From assembly GCA_002989075.1 (NCBI GenBank), contig PSQN01000001.1:1153760-1217759 (forward strand): a stretch of 64,000 bases of DNA, in the 5' to 3' direction. Below the pieces are notes generated by a model. That model was not told the origin of the DNA. It worked only from the letters and a program-made list of their open reading frames with translations, and ran no database searches. Below are positions 10,981 through 24,891 of the stretch, piece by piece. Each line of letters begins with the position of its first letter. Within the stretch, counting starts at the first letter, position 1. The translations under genes and the position numbers were made by a program. Source of the stretch: Arthonia radiata (lineage: Eukaryota > Ascomycota > Arthoniomycetes > Arthoniales > Arthoniaceae).

Positions 10981-12160
10981 GTAAGTTTCCCTTAAAGAAG
11001 ATAAGTACTTATAAGCTAGCTAGAGAATTAATTTAATAGGTTTAAAGCGTTAAAGATACTAAATATAGAACTAAACTATAGTTTTAAGCTTATTAATAAG
11101 TATTTATAGTTTTTAAGTTTATTTATTAGTATCTTAGTAAATAAGATACTAAAGTATACTACAATAAAGATAAGAGTTAAGAATATCTTTAATATACTAT
11201 TCTTATTTACTATCTTTAGTAATAATAAATAGATATAATATAATACATTAACTAAAAAGTAGATTAGTAGAGGCTAAGTAAAGCTTAAATAAATAAAAAA
11301 CTAAATAATACTATATTATTAGTAAAAAGAATAGATAGTAAGTACAGAAACTAATGACCTTCTTTAAAATAAAGAAGCCTTTTTAGAAATATAATAACTT
11401 CTTACTAGAGTATATTATACTAAGATCTTTAATACTAAAAAAAATTTAGTTATCTACTTAGTACTAAAGATATAAGTTATAGAAATAATTAGTATATTCT
11501 TTTTACTTATTTTAAGTAAATTCTATAAGTTTATAATATTTACTATTACTTTAGTTTATTTTAATAGTAACTTTATTAATAAAGACTTAATTATAGAGTT
11601 AACTAGAAGATAGATTATTTTAAGAAGGCTAAGAAGATTTAAATAATATATAAAGATATTAGTCTAAGTTTATAAAAAATAAAGTATAACTAGTAGTAGT
11701 ACTTTAGTAGTTATTAGTAGTAAACTTAGCTATTAAAAGCTAAAAGGCTTAGTTATTCTAAAAATAATTAATATAAATATAAAGATAGTATTTAAGACTA
11801 CTATTTATATTTTTAGTTTAACTATTAGTTTAAATGTAGTATACTATAAAGAACTTATTAATTAAACTTAAATAATAGGTTAGTTAATATTAGAAAGTAA
11901 AAATAAACTAAGTATTTTAGTTAAAGATAATAAAACTAAAAAGACTATAAAGCTTAAAAATATAGATAGAAATAGATTTATAATAGCTTCTATTAATATT
12001 TTCTTATAAAGAATAAAGTATTTTATCTTAGTAAGTTAGTTAATAATTTCTAAATAATTTTAAACTTTAAAAAAACTAGATAGAAGATAGAAGCTAAAGA
12101 GTTAAATAATAAAATCTATAGAGATATTTTTTTATTATTAATATAAAATTAGAAGTAAAT

Positions 12161-12668
12161 TATTGGAAATTAACCAACTAGCTAGTTAGCCGGAATCCCT
12201 AGAGGCCCGGAGTATCGAATAGGTCCTATTAGCTGTCTCGGTCTAAAATAGAACAAGCCTTTTATCTAAAGGGTCGGGCCTAGTAGCCCGGGCTTAGAAC
12301 AAAAAGAAGCTTTATACGACCCGTTCTAAACAGCTAGCCTATAGTCTAAGATAACACAGAATAGACTCAAAGACTAATAGTTTTAGATAAACAGAATTAC
12401 TGTCTTATACAGTAAGTTATAGGTTATCTAACTTCTATTAAAAGAACAGATATCTAGTAAGTCCTATATAGACCGCTAAACTTAAATATATAAGCTAAAA
12501 TCTCTCTAGAGAATTTTAGCTAATAAGACAGATAATATAACAACAGCTTTTCCTTGCTACTAAGTATTGTATCTGTACCAAGCCTAAGTATTGTACCAGT
12601 CTTAAGCTGGTCTTGTCTTTCTACTCTTTGTAGTAGTATTCTTCTTCTTTTCTATACCTTTTTTAACA
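12161..12668 (+). repeat. 5' LTR of copia-1 (508 bp)
   Basis: Begins tattggaaattaacc, with the first dinucleotide TA where TG is usual, and ends ttttttaaca. The same 508-bp unit recurs as the other copia LTRs and as two solo LTRs in this window. Confidence 0.9.
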
Positions 12669-12685
12669 GGTTATAAGCCCGAGTT
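12669..12685 (+). promoter_or_regulatory. Primer-binding site of copia-1
   Basis: Directly after the 5' LTR. The sequence ggttataagcccgag is complementary, apart from one transition, to the anticodon stem-loop of initiator tRNA-Met rather than to a tRNA 3' end. This fits the half-tRNA priming known for many copia elements. Confidence 0.65.
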
Positions 12686-15600
12686 AGTATTAAATTCTTT
12701 AAAATTTTCTTTTTAGAAAATATTTCCTCTACGACACCTATCGGCACCTTTAAACGATCCTATTATCAATCGACTCTAAATTTTTAGCTCAATTTAACTA
12801 TTAGAACAGAATTTTCTTTTTTTTCGGAAATCTTTAACTATATATTTAGCTATAGACTCCTCTTATAAGATTTCTAAACTTAAGGGCTCAACTAATTAGG
12901 ACATTTGGTCGATTCGAATAGAGGCCCTTTTAACTAAAAAGGGCTACAGTAATGTTATAATCCCCTTTTCCGGCTATTTAGCTAAAGATATTACCGAAGC
13001 TAGCTGTCAGAAACAGTCGACAAGGGCAGCAGCTCTTATTCGACTAACTCTAGAAGACGGTCCTCTTATTTAAATAAAGGAGATTTATAACTCTCTAGAG
13101 CTTTGAGATAGTCTAAAAAGGTTATACAAATCGAAAGGTTTTAGTTTCAAGTTTCTAACTTGTAAGGAGCTCTTTAGTACTATACTTAGTAAGGTAAAAA
13201 ATCTTAAGCTTTATCTTACTAAAATTAGACAATTAACAGACAATCTGGTAACCTGTAAACTAGCACTACCTAACAAGATAGTAGCTGCCTACGTTCTTTA
13301 CAATCTAACCTCTAAATACGAGCATACGGTAGCTATTATTAGCTAAAGCTACCGGCAAACGACTAGCGATATAAGCCTACAGAACTTATTTAGTTAACTT
13401 ATAGACGAGTCTCGCCGAATCTGCGGTAGTACCCCAGTAGAAAAGATTTTTACTACAATAGACAACAAATTAACGTAAAGGACCGGAGAAAAATTAAAAC
13501 CTCTAAGTAAAAACTAAGAAAAATGCCTCTTTTGTAACAAAAAGGGGCATAAACCGGCAACTTGTTAGAAAAAATACTTAAATCTCTGGCTAAATTCCAA
13601 CAAAAGCTCCGAAAACACCAATTTTTTAATATTTTCTGTACATAGTTCCAACCTACAAGAAGAACAATGCTTTACAGCATTACTAGATAGAGTTAATTAC
13701 TCTACTAATTCTTAGATCCTCGATATAGGCTTAATAAGCTATATTTGCTCGAATATTAACCTTTTAACGGATATTTGGCCAACTAACTAGATTATTCGTT
13801 AAGGAGGGGGAAAGTTAATTTAAGCCTTTTAGACAGGTAAAGCAAAACTATTCTTTGAGAACAAAATAATTGTTCTAAACGAAGTTTTGTTTGTTAAGGA
13901 ATTTAGAATTAACCTTCTAAGCTTCAATAAGCTTAGAAAGAGGGGAGGTAAGGTAACTCTTAGTTAAAACAAGCTAAAAGTTGATTGAGCCGGATAACTA
14001 ACTACCGAGGGGCAGTATATTAACAGCCTAATAGTAATAGAAGCTCAGACTATTAATACAGTTTAATCTCTCTATACTATTTCTTTAAAAACTGATCTTT
14101 AGTATTAACAGATAGAATATATAGACGAAAACGCCTTAAAATAGCTTAAAAAGGTTGCTCTAGAAACAGATTATTTGAATAAATTAGAAGATAATTACTA
14201 AATATACTTCGAAGCAAAGGCAACGGCTAAAGTTAGCCGAGAAACTCTAGACGAATCGGCTAATTATTTGAAAAAAGTTTACTTAGATATTTGCGGGCTA
14301 ATTGTACCGCAAACCCCTTCTAAAGATCGATTATTTATTAGCTTTATAGACAATAAAACCTAGTATACGACTACCGAGGTACTATAGTCTAAAGACTAGA
14401 TTTTCGACGTACTATCTACTTATATTACTCAGAAAGAAACATAGTCTGAGCATCCTTTTAAAAGATTACACTCAAACAACACAAAAGAATACCGGGAAGG
14501 CCGGATAAAACAGCTTCTAGAACAAAAAGAGGCTATTTTAACAATATCTATACTATATACTTTTCAGCAAAATAGACGAGCTGAACGCTTTAACCGAACA
14601 ATTGTTAGTAAAGTTCGAGCAATGCTTTATACTGCCGGGCTACCTTAGATATATTAAGGTAAAGCGCTAAAAGCAGCTATCTATATTTATAATAGGACTC
14701 CTTATACTAGATTATCGGAGTTTATTACCCCGTATAAAGTAAAATACGGCAAAAAACTGGATGTCAGTACTATTAAAATCTGGGGCTTAGTTACTTATCT
14801 TAAAGAATCTAAACTAAAAAAACTAGACACTAGAGCAACTGTCTATATCCTAATAGACTACAGATCGAACTAATATAAGCTCTTAGATTCTAATAGCTGG
14901 AAGGTTTACTAGAAGAGAGACGTCTACGTTTAAAAAGGAAAATTTGTTTAAGATCTACGGAGATCTACGGTTAATTAATTAATCAAGAGTATTTCTAAAG
15001 AGCTTAAAAAACAACTAGAAGTTAAGTTTAAAAACAAGCTAAATTCGACCGCTAAATCTTAAAATAATAGAAAGGTACCTCTCGATAAAGGAGAAAGTCC
15101 TCTATATAAGAAACAGTATATCTCCTCTATATCTTAATAACTAGCAGACAAATCTAAACAACAACTATACTAAACTAAAGCTCTAAACGAGTCTAATCTT
15201 TCTACCGAGTTAGATTATAGAAGTACTAAAGACCTTAGCCGGGTAGACATCGATTGCGCTCAGAAAATAGATTTTATATACAAAAACGCTAACAAAAATT
15301 AGTTTAACGAGTTTTACAATAACCTAGAACAATACGCCGAGCAGGCCTTAGTCGTAGTTACTAAAGAGCCTAATAACTTAAAAGAAATAAGAATATCTAA
15401 GAATTAGCCTTCTTGGCTAAATACAATATAGTCGGAGCTCAAAGAGCTAGCTAACTAAGAAACTTAGATATTAACTAAGCTGCTGCCGGGTAGAAAGGTA
15501 CTAAAAGGGCGCTAAATACTGAAGATTAAGTATTCCTTAGAAGGCGAGCCGATTTTTAAAGCCCGCTGAGTAGCTAAGAGCTGCTAGCAAAGACCCGACC

Positions 15601-17067
15601 TTAATTTTATAGAGACCTTTGTAAATATAGTAAATCTAATTATCTACCGGCTTATATTAGCCTTAGTAGTAGAGAAAGACTAGGAAATAAAGCAATAGGA
15701 CGTAAAATTAGTTTATTCTAACGTAAAGTTAGATAAGATTGTCTATATTAAGCAACTAACTAGTCTATCTAACGGAACTAATAAAGTTTATTGAATAAAG
15801 AAGGCTCTTTACGGTCTAAAATAGGCCGAGCGACAGTAAGAAGTCTATCTTCAAGAATTACTAAGGAGAATAGATTTTGAACCCCTAGTATCCGATTAGT
15901 CGGTTTATATTTGAAGAATCGGAAAGCAGGCAATTTTAATGGCCTATGTAGACAATATATTAGCTGTATTTAATTCTACCGAAACAATCTTTAGAATCTA
16001 TTAGGAACTAAATAAGACTCTTATAGTTAAGGACTTAGAAGACGTTAGTAAGTTCCTAGAAATTAAAATTACTTGAGATCGCCTAGCAAAAATAATTTGC
16101 CTAGACCAGTCGACTTATTTAGCTAAAATTTTTAATCAAATACTTGAAGAAAAACGGCCGAATGCCTGAAAAAATACTACAACCCGTTGGCTTAAAATTG
16201 GCACTGAATCCTAATTAAGCTAGCAGTACCAATATTTCTAATTATTAGCAACAAATTGAATCGATTTTGTATCTAATAACAAAGACAAGACTCGATATTA
16301 CCTTTACAACTAGCCTACTAGCCCGATACATATTGAATCCTAGTGAGAGGTACTAGAGAGTTTTAAGTAGCCTTTAGGCTTACTTAAATAAAATTCCTAA
16401 CCTTAGCGTTTACTACAAATCTCCCTTAATAGACAGTATAACCGGCTATTGTAACGTAAATTGAGGGGGAGACCTCAGTACCAGAAGATCGACTACCGGC
16501 TATATTTTTCTACTCAGAAACGGAGCCCTTAGCTAGAATTTAAAGCTATAAAAAACGGTCGCCTTAAGCTTTTATAAGGCCGAATATATAACCCTTAAAG
16601 AAGCTATAAAGAAACAGTTATTTATCCGATCAATTACTATTAAACTGTCTAGAATTTTCAAAGAAAATTTGATTACTACTGTTTTAGCGGGTACTTTTAA
16701 AAAGTCTGCGGATAAAAAGACTCGGCGGGCTTTAACGTACCAAGCAAGTATATATTTGCCCGGGCAAGCCGGTTAAATTAGACTAGAGACCCTAGTTTTG
16801 CCGGTAAAACTGTTACTTACCAACAGCAATTTAGTAAAAGAACTTACAAAAAACCCTACCTTCTAAGCTAAATTTAAGTATATTGATATACAGTATTACT
16901 ATATTAGAGAAAACGTTTAGGTAGGCCAAATAGAGCTTAAATACGTTTCTATAAAGAAACAATTAGCAGATAGTTTAATAAAACCGATCGACTTAGCTAA
17001 AATACTAACGTTTAGAATATAAATTAGCTTATAATTTAGCTAAAACAACTAGTTAATTAAGAAGGTA

Positions 17068-17575
17068 TATTAAAAATTAATTAACTAGCTAGTTAGTTAA
17101 AAACCCCAGAGACCTAGAGTATTGAATAGGTTCTACCAGCTATCTTAGCCTAAAATAGAATAAATCTTTTATCTAAAGGGTCGGGCCTAGTAGCCCGGGC
17201 TTAGGACAAAAAGAAGCATTGTACGACTCGTTCTAAACAGCTGACTTGTAGTTTAAGACAACATAGAATAGACTTAGAGACTAATAGTTTTAGCTAAATA
17301 AAATTACTATCTTATACAGTAAGTTATAGGTTATCTAGCCTCTATTAAAAGAATAGATATCTAGTAAGTTCTATACGGGCCACTAAACTTAGATATATAA
17401 GCTAAAATCTCTCTAGAGAATTTTAGCTAACAAGACAGACAATATAATAATAGCTTCTCCTTGCTACTAAGTATTGTACCTGTACTAAGCCTGAGTATTG
17501 TATTAGTTGTAAGCTGGTCTCGTCTTTCTACTCTTTATAGTAGTATTCTTCTTCTTTCCTGTACCTTTTTTAATA
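17068..17575 (+). repeat. 3' LTR of copia-1 (508 bp)
   Basis: Same length as the 5' LTR and differing mainly by transitions. Preceded by a purine-rich tract (aagaaggta). Confidence 0.88.
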
Positions 17576-20500
17576 TAAATATAGCTAACTATACTAACGT
17601 TAAAGTAATAGCTTAGTATAAATATAGATATAGTAATTATATATAAAATACTTAACTACTAAATAAATATTAGGCTACTAGAAAAGATAATAAAGAAGAC
17701 TTAAAATTTAAGTAGTATAAGAATAATTAGAAATAAAACAGATATAGGTACTTTTTAATAAGTATAAATAAAGCTTATTATTATTTAAAATTACTTAATA
17801 ATCTTAGTAGTAAATAATATTATTTTAAGTAAAATAAATAGATAGATTAGTATTCTTATAGTAGATAGTATTAAAGATCTTAAGATTATAGAGAATTTAT
17901 TTATATTAAAAATTGTCTTAATAAGAGTTAGTTTAGAGCTATAGAACTTTAAAATATTATTCATTAAGATTAAAGATAGTTAACTAAGAAATAAAAACTA
18001 AAAAAGTACTAGAAAGTACTAAACTTTAAATAAAAATTAAAATATTAGTAAGAATATATAGTACTAGAGTTAGTAATTAAATATAGATTTTTAAAATACT
18101 AAAAGATAAGCTAAAAATTAGACTTAAATACTAACTTTAACTAAAATTTAAAGCTACTTAATAGCTAAACTATAATTATATAGACTAAAATTCTAACTAT
18201 AAACTAAACTAATAATTTCTTAAAAATTAATAGAGAGCCTTAACTAGAGCTAAAGTAGAACTAAAACTAGAATAATTTAGAGATTTATTAATAACTTTTA
18301 AATTATATATATACTATAGTTTAATAAGTACCTACTATTAGTAAGCTATTTTTAAGTTTAAAGCTATATTTCTTTCTTCAATAGAAAGATTACTAGACTA
18401 ATAAGTAAAACTATTAGTTCTCTTATCTTTTTTATTTAAATAATAGATAAATTAAAAGTTAAAATAAAATAGAAACTCAATTTAACAAGCTTAATATTAA
18501 AAAAGATTCTTGATAATTATAAATTATTCTAAATTTTTATAATTAATAGTTAGTTGAATTGAATATAAAGAGTCTTTAAGTTTAGAAATCTATTTTTTAA
18601 AAGATTTAATAATTATACTTAGCTAGTAATATCTTTTAAAAGAAGAATATAATAAAGTAAAGAATATTTTTATTATTATACTAAAATAATGCTTTTATAT
18701 TAACTTAATTAAATAAGTTTATTTTGATAATAATAGGCTTTTTAGAATTTAAGTAAGTAAAAATAGGATCTTTAGTAAATATTAACTTAAGTATCTTAAA
18801 TATAAACTAATATTTAAGAGACTAGAAAAAGATTTTATTCTTATATATTAGCTTAATAAGAAGAGTAGTAATTTTTAAAATTTTTAAAATAAAACAATAA
18901 TAAAAGTTAGTAAAACTAAGAAAAGATTAAATATCTTTAATAAAGTAAAGTTAAGACTAGTTAATAATAGTTTCAATCTTTTTAGAATTTATTTAAATAC
19001 TATTAGTAGTAATAATAAGTTTTAAATACTTAGTCTTTTAAACAATAAATTTATTTTTCTTAAGGTTATATTATAAACTAGCCTTATTAAGCTTTTCTAA
19101 AACTTACTTAATATAGTTTTAATAAGATTTCCTATTATTCAAATAAATAAGAATATTATTAAGATAAGTAGTATAAAAATTATTAAAATACTTTTATAGA
19201 GTATTATTAATATAGTACTAAAATATTATTAAGCTATTATAAAGGTTAAATAGTAGAACTAAAGACTTAGAAAGACTATAGTATATTTAAAAAGCAGTTT
19301 TCTATTCTTTACCTTTTTTTATATAAATATAGTTAAATATAGAAATAATACTCTACTTTATATAGTACTTAGCTTTAAATAGACAGTTTAATATCTTATA
19401 GATTAATAAGAGAAAATACTTAGACTTAATTAATAGAGCGTTTAAACTTCTATAATTATTATAAACTCTAAGATTATTATTAAGCTTCTAAATAAATAGA
19501 ACTAAAGATATAGCTAAACTATAACTAATATAAATAAAGCTAAAAATAAGATTTTCTTTAAGCTATTAAAGTAATATCTTTACTTTAAATTAGCTATAAG
19601 AGTATAATAGACTATAAAGTAGTTTTAAACTAAGCTTAAGCTTAATTTTATAATTATATTAATAATATAGTAAAAGGGTTTTTATAGCTTTCTTGAAAAA
19701 TGCTTTATAAAAGACTTATAACTCTATTAGTAAGTAGAACTAATCTATATATTTTTAATTAAGACTAGACTAAGGCTTAAAAGGTTTATTTATAATAGCT
19801 TAAATTTATTTAACTAATAGAGAAAAAATTTAATACTCTTAGTAAGCTAGTAATATAAATAAAGTAGCTTCTATATAGAGAATATAGTAGTAAGTTAACC
19901 TACTTAGAAGTAGTTAATAAATAAATAATCTACTAAAGAGTAGCTATAAACTTAGAACTAAAGATAGTCTATTAAAGAATAGCTAAAGACTTAAGCTTAG
20001 AAATAGCTAGTATCTCAGCACTATAAAACTTAAAGCTTAAAAAGTAAGTTACTTAAAAGTACTTAATAAAATAAAAATTCTAGAGATAGGTTATATTAAT
20101 ATATCCTAAATATAAGTTTAAGATCTTTAAATAAAGATAGTCTATATTAATATAACTATAAACTTAGAAATAGATTTAATTTACTAGAAAGTAGCTAAAA
20201 AATATAGAACTAATAGACTAAGCTACTTAAAAGTACTTAATAAACTAAAATTACTAGTAATTAGAGGTAAAGAGATTAAAATAAGCTTTTATTACTTAGC
20301 TTTCTTCTTCTTAAGTTTAGGCTTTAATATCTTTTAAATCTTTAATCTAGACTTTTTCATAATAGAGTTAATTTACTTTAAATTAGTAAAACTAGAAGTA
20401 TATAGCTCTTTTTTATAGCTATATAGACTATTAGAAATAATATAGACTATAGTACTAGTAAATAAAATACTATAATACTAAAAATAGAAATTTAAATTAA

Positions 20501-22166
20501 AACAAAGAGTATTCTAGTAAAATTACTAGATAATATTGTAATTATTTAGCTATAAAAGACTAAAAAAGATAGATTTATTAGAAAGATTAGTAATAATAAT
20601 ATAGTAATATAATTTAATATAAGAGTTTATCTATAAAGTAATATAAACTACTAAGTTAACTTAAGTATAAGTATATATATTATCCTTAAATTTAGTTAAT
20701 ATATAGGATTTATAGAGATAGTAGATTAAAAAGTTTTAATATTATATAAACCTTAAATTAATAAATTCTATAAATAAATAGCTTAAATTAAGAAAGATAG
20801 AGGTTAAATAAAGTATATTCTCAATTTAAAATTAGTAATTAATGTAGATTTAAATATTAGTATAAGTAGGGCTAAAACTTTTTTTATTTTTTAAAAGAAT
20901 ATCTTTAGCTTTAGTTAATAAAGCTTAAAAGATTAAATTTAAAGAGATAAATAGAGAACGTCTTTATATATACCTTTATATAGAGACTAGATATTTTTTA
21001 ATTAAGAGATAACTTATTTTTAGTCGTTAGTTAAGAAGCTAAGATTTGTTAACTATTAAGCTTATTTTATTAGCTAATATTAACTAAATAAGTATATAGA
21101 TATTTATTATAGTAGTATTAGTTAAAACTATAAATAAGATAAAAGTCTTATTCTTACTAATACTTATACTTAGTAGAAGCAAGTTAACCTTAATTATTAA
21201 GATATATAAAAGTAGAATTATAGTAGTTACAAGAATTACTATTCTCATTAATATTAGTAGAGATTAACTAAACTTAGTAAATAGTATAGCTTTAGTTAGT
21301 CTAGTTACTATTATTAAATTAAGAGATATTAGAACTAAAGTAATAAATAGAAGCTAATTAAAGATCTAAAGGCTTGTTTCTATTTAACTATATAGCGTAA
21401 TACTAATAATCTATACTAGCTTAATAAATAATAGTAGTAAGTTTTTATATAAGCTAACTAAGCTTATAAGAATAATAAACAAGATAATAAATATTCTTAA
21501 AAGCTTTATTATTTAAGCTATTTATAAAGAGTTATTTAAGTATATCTTAATTAACAATTTAGCTATTATTAATAAGTTCTTGAAATGTAGAAAGATATTT
21601 AATAATAGATTTATTCTTCTAATAAAAGAATATAAGAGACTAATATATATCTTAAGTATATATAAAATTGCTAAAATAACAATATAGAAGATTAAGAAAA
21701 TTATTAAATATATAAAGATAACTAGCTTAAATATAGTTAATAAGGTTTAGAATAAACTATTAGAAGTATATAAAAGTAGAACTTTTAAGTATTAATAACC
21801 TATAATTATTATAGAATTCTTTAAAAGAGTTTTAATTTTAATCAATAATAAGCTTAATTTAAAGTATATTAATAAACTTTTAGTACTTTTAAGATTAATG
21901 ACTATTAAGGTTCTTAAAATTAACTATGTACTTAAATTTAGAAGTAAGTACTTAAGATATAGTAGATAGTAGCTACAAATAAATAGCTATTTTAGAGACT
22001 TAAAATTAGTCAGTAGTATTAAAAGAGGTTAATACTTAAATATAAGTATTATTTATAGATATAGTAGAAAAAAAATTATATATTCTTTAAAGACTATAAG
22101 AAAAATTAGACTGAAGTATATTTATAACAGTTTTTTATCTAAAATAGAAAAATTCTTAGTTTATAG

Positions 22167-22213
22167 AACTTAAATAGGTTACTTAAATAGGTTACTTAAA
22201 TAGGTTACTTAAA
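22167..22213. repeat. 13-bp tandem repeat, about 3.5 copies
   Basis: The unit acttaaataggtt repeats three times plus a partial copy, inside gypsy D near its 5' LTR (minus orientation). Function is unknown. Confidence 0.8.
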
Positions 22214-22754
22214 GCTAATTAATAGTATTAATAAGCTCTTTTAGTTTAGTCTTAATCTAAGATATCCTAAACTAAGTATATTATTAAAAGCTATATTAAA
22301 CTAATATTTTAACTCTTATATAGCTACTATAGTATTACTATTTAAAGATTAAAGATAGTCTTTAGTATTTTAAAGCGTATTAATATGTATAGCTTTTTTA
22401 GATAATTACTTAGAGAAAAGAGATATAGTAGAATATAACTTATGTTATAGTATAACTAAGATTTAAAATATAGAACTAGAACTTAAAACCCTTATAAATA
22501 GGCGTATAAAGTATTCTATAGAACTTAAGTAAAAGAAAGTATAACTTAAAAGTACTTAAAAAGAACTAAAAGGTCTATATAACTTAGTATAGCTTTAAAA
22601 AGAGGGTTAGTAAAGTAGTTCTATACTATAGATATAGACTAGAGCTAAGAATTAGAAAGAACTAAAATAAGAAATAATAATAAAGACTAATCACTATTAG
22701 AATTATATATAATAGACTATAGTAGCTACTATAATAGTTTTAATTTAATTCTAG

Positions 22755-23033
22755 TATAAGAAGGTAAACTAATAATAAGAGAGATATAATACTAAGAGCT
22801 CTATTTAAATAGTAGATATAAAAAGAATTAAATATAGAATAAGAATAAGATAGTAGACAATATCTCTATATATATTAATAAGATTTAATATTATCTAATT
22901 AATATACTGAACTAGAAATAGAAAAGTTAGAAGTAATAATATAGTTTAAATATACTATTTAACCGTTAAAATATAAGCTAGAAATTAAGTTAGAACACTA
23001 AGAGCTAGAGAGACCTAAGACTAGTTTATAATA
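22755..23033 (-). repeat. LTR of gypsy D (5' LTR, 279 bp)
   Basis: Partner of 10704-10980. The TSD gtaga follows at 23034-23038. Confidence 0.8.
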
Positions 23034-23038
23034 GTAGA

Positions 23039-23237
23039 TTATTGAAAAATATACTAAAAGTCTATAATTTTAATTAGAATTTTATCTATATACTAGTAGA
23101 CTAGAAAGGCTCTATATATAATATATATAGTCTATGGTATACTATAGTTATTAATAAGAGCTTTAAGATATCTAAGAATAGATACTATCTTACTAATATA
23201 GACTACTACTACTTAGAATTTATATTAACTCTATATT
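23039..23237. repeat. AT-rich degraded sequence
   Basis: Nothing recognised between gypsy D and the MITE-like unit. Confidence 0.4.
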
Positions 23238-23701
23238 TAGAATTCTCTATAGAAGAGAAGAGAAGCTAGTATCTAGCTTCTATTCTACTTCTATTTAGTT
23301 AGAAGTAGGAGTAGAAGTTAGTATTTTAATAGAAAACAAGTTATCTTAATTTTATTTTATTCTATTCTACTTCTATTCTAGTAAAAGCTTAGTAATAGAA
23401 GTAGAAGTTGAATAGAAGTTATATTTCTTAGTATGAAAATAATTATATTAAAACTTTAGAGCTAAAAACTTTATTAAAATTTAATAATTAGAGTTTTTAG
23501 GCTTAAATATATATATTTAGAGATACTTAAGGGTTAAAATTTTTTAAAAAAGACCTAAAATTAGATAATTAAGATAACCTTTTCCTTATTATCTTCTATT
23601 CTATTTATATAAAATACTAAAAGAAGGATAGAAGTTAGAAATATAGACTTCTACCCTATTTCTACTTCTAATAGAATTACTATCTTCTATAGAGAACTCT
23701 A
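23238..23701. mobile_element. MITE-like element with terminal inverted repeats
   Basis: About 464 bp. The left end tagaattctctatagaag and the reverse complement of the right end tagagttctctatagaag pair over at least 18 bp with one mismatch. The interior is rich in cttctattctacttctat-type pyrimidine runs and their complements, so much of it could fold back. There is no coding capacity. The family is not recognised and a clean TSD is not certain. Confidence 0.55.
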
Positions 23702-24559
23702 TCTATATTATAGTATATAGTATTACCTTAAGAAATAGACCTAGTAAGATTACTACTTATAGATACTAGAGAAGCTCTATAACCTTTAGTATAGTAGTCT
23801 ATATATTATAATTAAAAAGACTTTTAGTATCTAAAATTATAAGTTTAATATTCTTACTAGAAGTAGCTCTAAATATATATTCTTAGTATAGATTAAACTA
23901 GTATTTATCTTTACTATACTATATAACTTTACTAAGTATTATAGATAGAAAAGTATATATTAAAAATATTTTTTTAATAACAAGAAGATTACTATAGCTA
24001 TAGAGATTAATTCTCTATATTATTAGGCTTAAAACCTTTTAAAACTAGCTAAAGAGTAGGCTTATTAGTTAGTAATAGAAGCTAAGTATAATAATAATAT
24101 TATAAAGGTAATATAGATCTAGTACTATTACTACTTATATATATTAGACTACCTTTAATCTCTTTAATAGTAAGCTAGTATTTATAACTAAGAAAGCTAT
24201 TTATAATTCTAATTAGATAAGAAGAAAGAAAGATATATAGATTATAAGCTTATATAAGTAATAGATCAGAAATCTAATAATTTAGCTAGAGATATAATCT
24301 TACTATTAATATTACTTCTTTTCTAAATATATATATCTCTTAGATATATTCTTAATAAGCTATTCTTTTATATAATACTACTACAGTAATCTATATAAAA
24401 GATAATATCTTATCTTCTACTTAATTATATTTTATATTTAAAAGTATCTTAAAGAGCTCTTAATAAGCTAATTTTAATAAGCTAGTTTTTATTTAAAAAG
24501 ATAAAGATTCTAGTATACTATCTTAGTATACTATATTACTTAGAGGCTCTCTAGCTTTT
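23702..24559. repeat. AT-rich, RIP-degraded sequence
   Basis: No open frame, LTR or inverted repeat recognised between the MITE-like unit and the LTR of gypsy C2. Confidence 0.45.
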
Positions 24560-24755
24560 TATAATCTAGATATAGAGTAGAGAGCAATTAGATAGCAAAA
24601 AGGGCTCTAATAGACTCTACTAGTATTTAAGCTAATTATTAAGAAGAAAAGAAAGAGATATGTCTACTAAACAGAAGACATTCTTCTAAAATTATAGCCT
24701 TCTTAAATAGACAATAATCTATTCTAATTTACTATTAGAATTTTTATATATTATA
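24560..24755 (-). repeat. 3' LTR of gypsy C2 (196 bp)
   Basis: Reverse-strand match of the 196-bp LTRs of gypsy C (42618-42813 and 58795-58990), with the same length. The internal sequence next to it (24761-24830) also matches C just inside its 3' LTR. Confidence 0.8.
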
Positions 24756-24891
24756 ACTATTTTTTCTCTTAAGAAAGAACGCCCTCGATTTAGATATAAT
24801 TTACTATATTTATTATATCTTCTATTTCTATATTACGTAAAGTAATAATCTTATTAAAAATCTACTAGCTTATATATATATTGTTAGAAAT

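Larger units (their letters stand above)
12161..17575 (+). mobile_element. Copia-1: LTR retrotransposon inserted in gypsy D
   Basis: A 5415-bp Ty1/copia element with 508-bp LTRs and a perfect 5-bp TSD taaat (12156-12160 and 17576-17580). Domain order on the plus strand is that of copia: gag with a CCHC knuckle (about 13524-13566), protease (about 13715-13740), integrase (about 14280-14900), reverse transcriptase with a YVDN-type box near 15946-15960, and RNase H (about 16370-17000). Integrase before RT separates copia from gypsy. It is a fossil with many breaks and is clearly less degraded than the surrounding gypsy D. Confidence 0.9.
10704..23033 (-). mobile_element. Gypsy D: old LTR retrotransposon, interrupted by copia-1
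   Basis: Bounded by direct repeats at 10704-10980 and 22755-23033 and flanked on both sides by the 5-bp duplication gtaga. Without copia-1 it is about 6.9 kb. Minus-strand reading around 19000-19150 has the order and character of the Ty3/gypsy reverse-transcriptase region (Leu-rich stretch, Lys-rich block, then a Lys-Lys-x-Glu-Thr-like segment), which sets the orientation; gag would lie towards 22700 and integrase towards 17600 and 11000. It is very strongly degraded, with many breaks throughout, and is among the oldest elements here. Confidence 0.75.

Noticed and set aside
11540-11610. Plus-strand protease-like segment in gypsy D
   Set aside because: The reverse-transcriptase signal around 19000-19150 is on the minus strand, so the plus-strand resemblance is chance in low-complexity AT-rich sequence.
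22140-22220. CRISPR-like direct repeats
   Set aside because: Contiguous 13-bp tandem units without spacers in a eukaryotic retroelement; not a CRISPR array.
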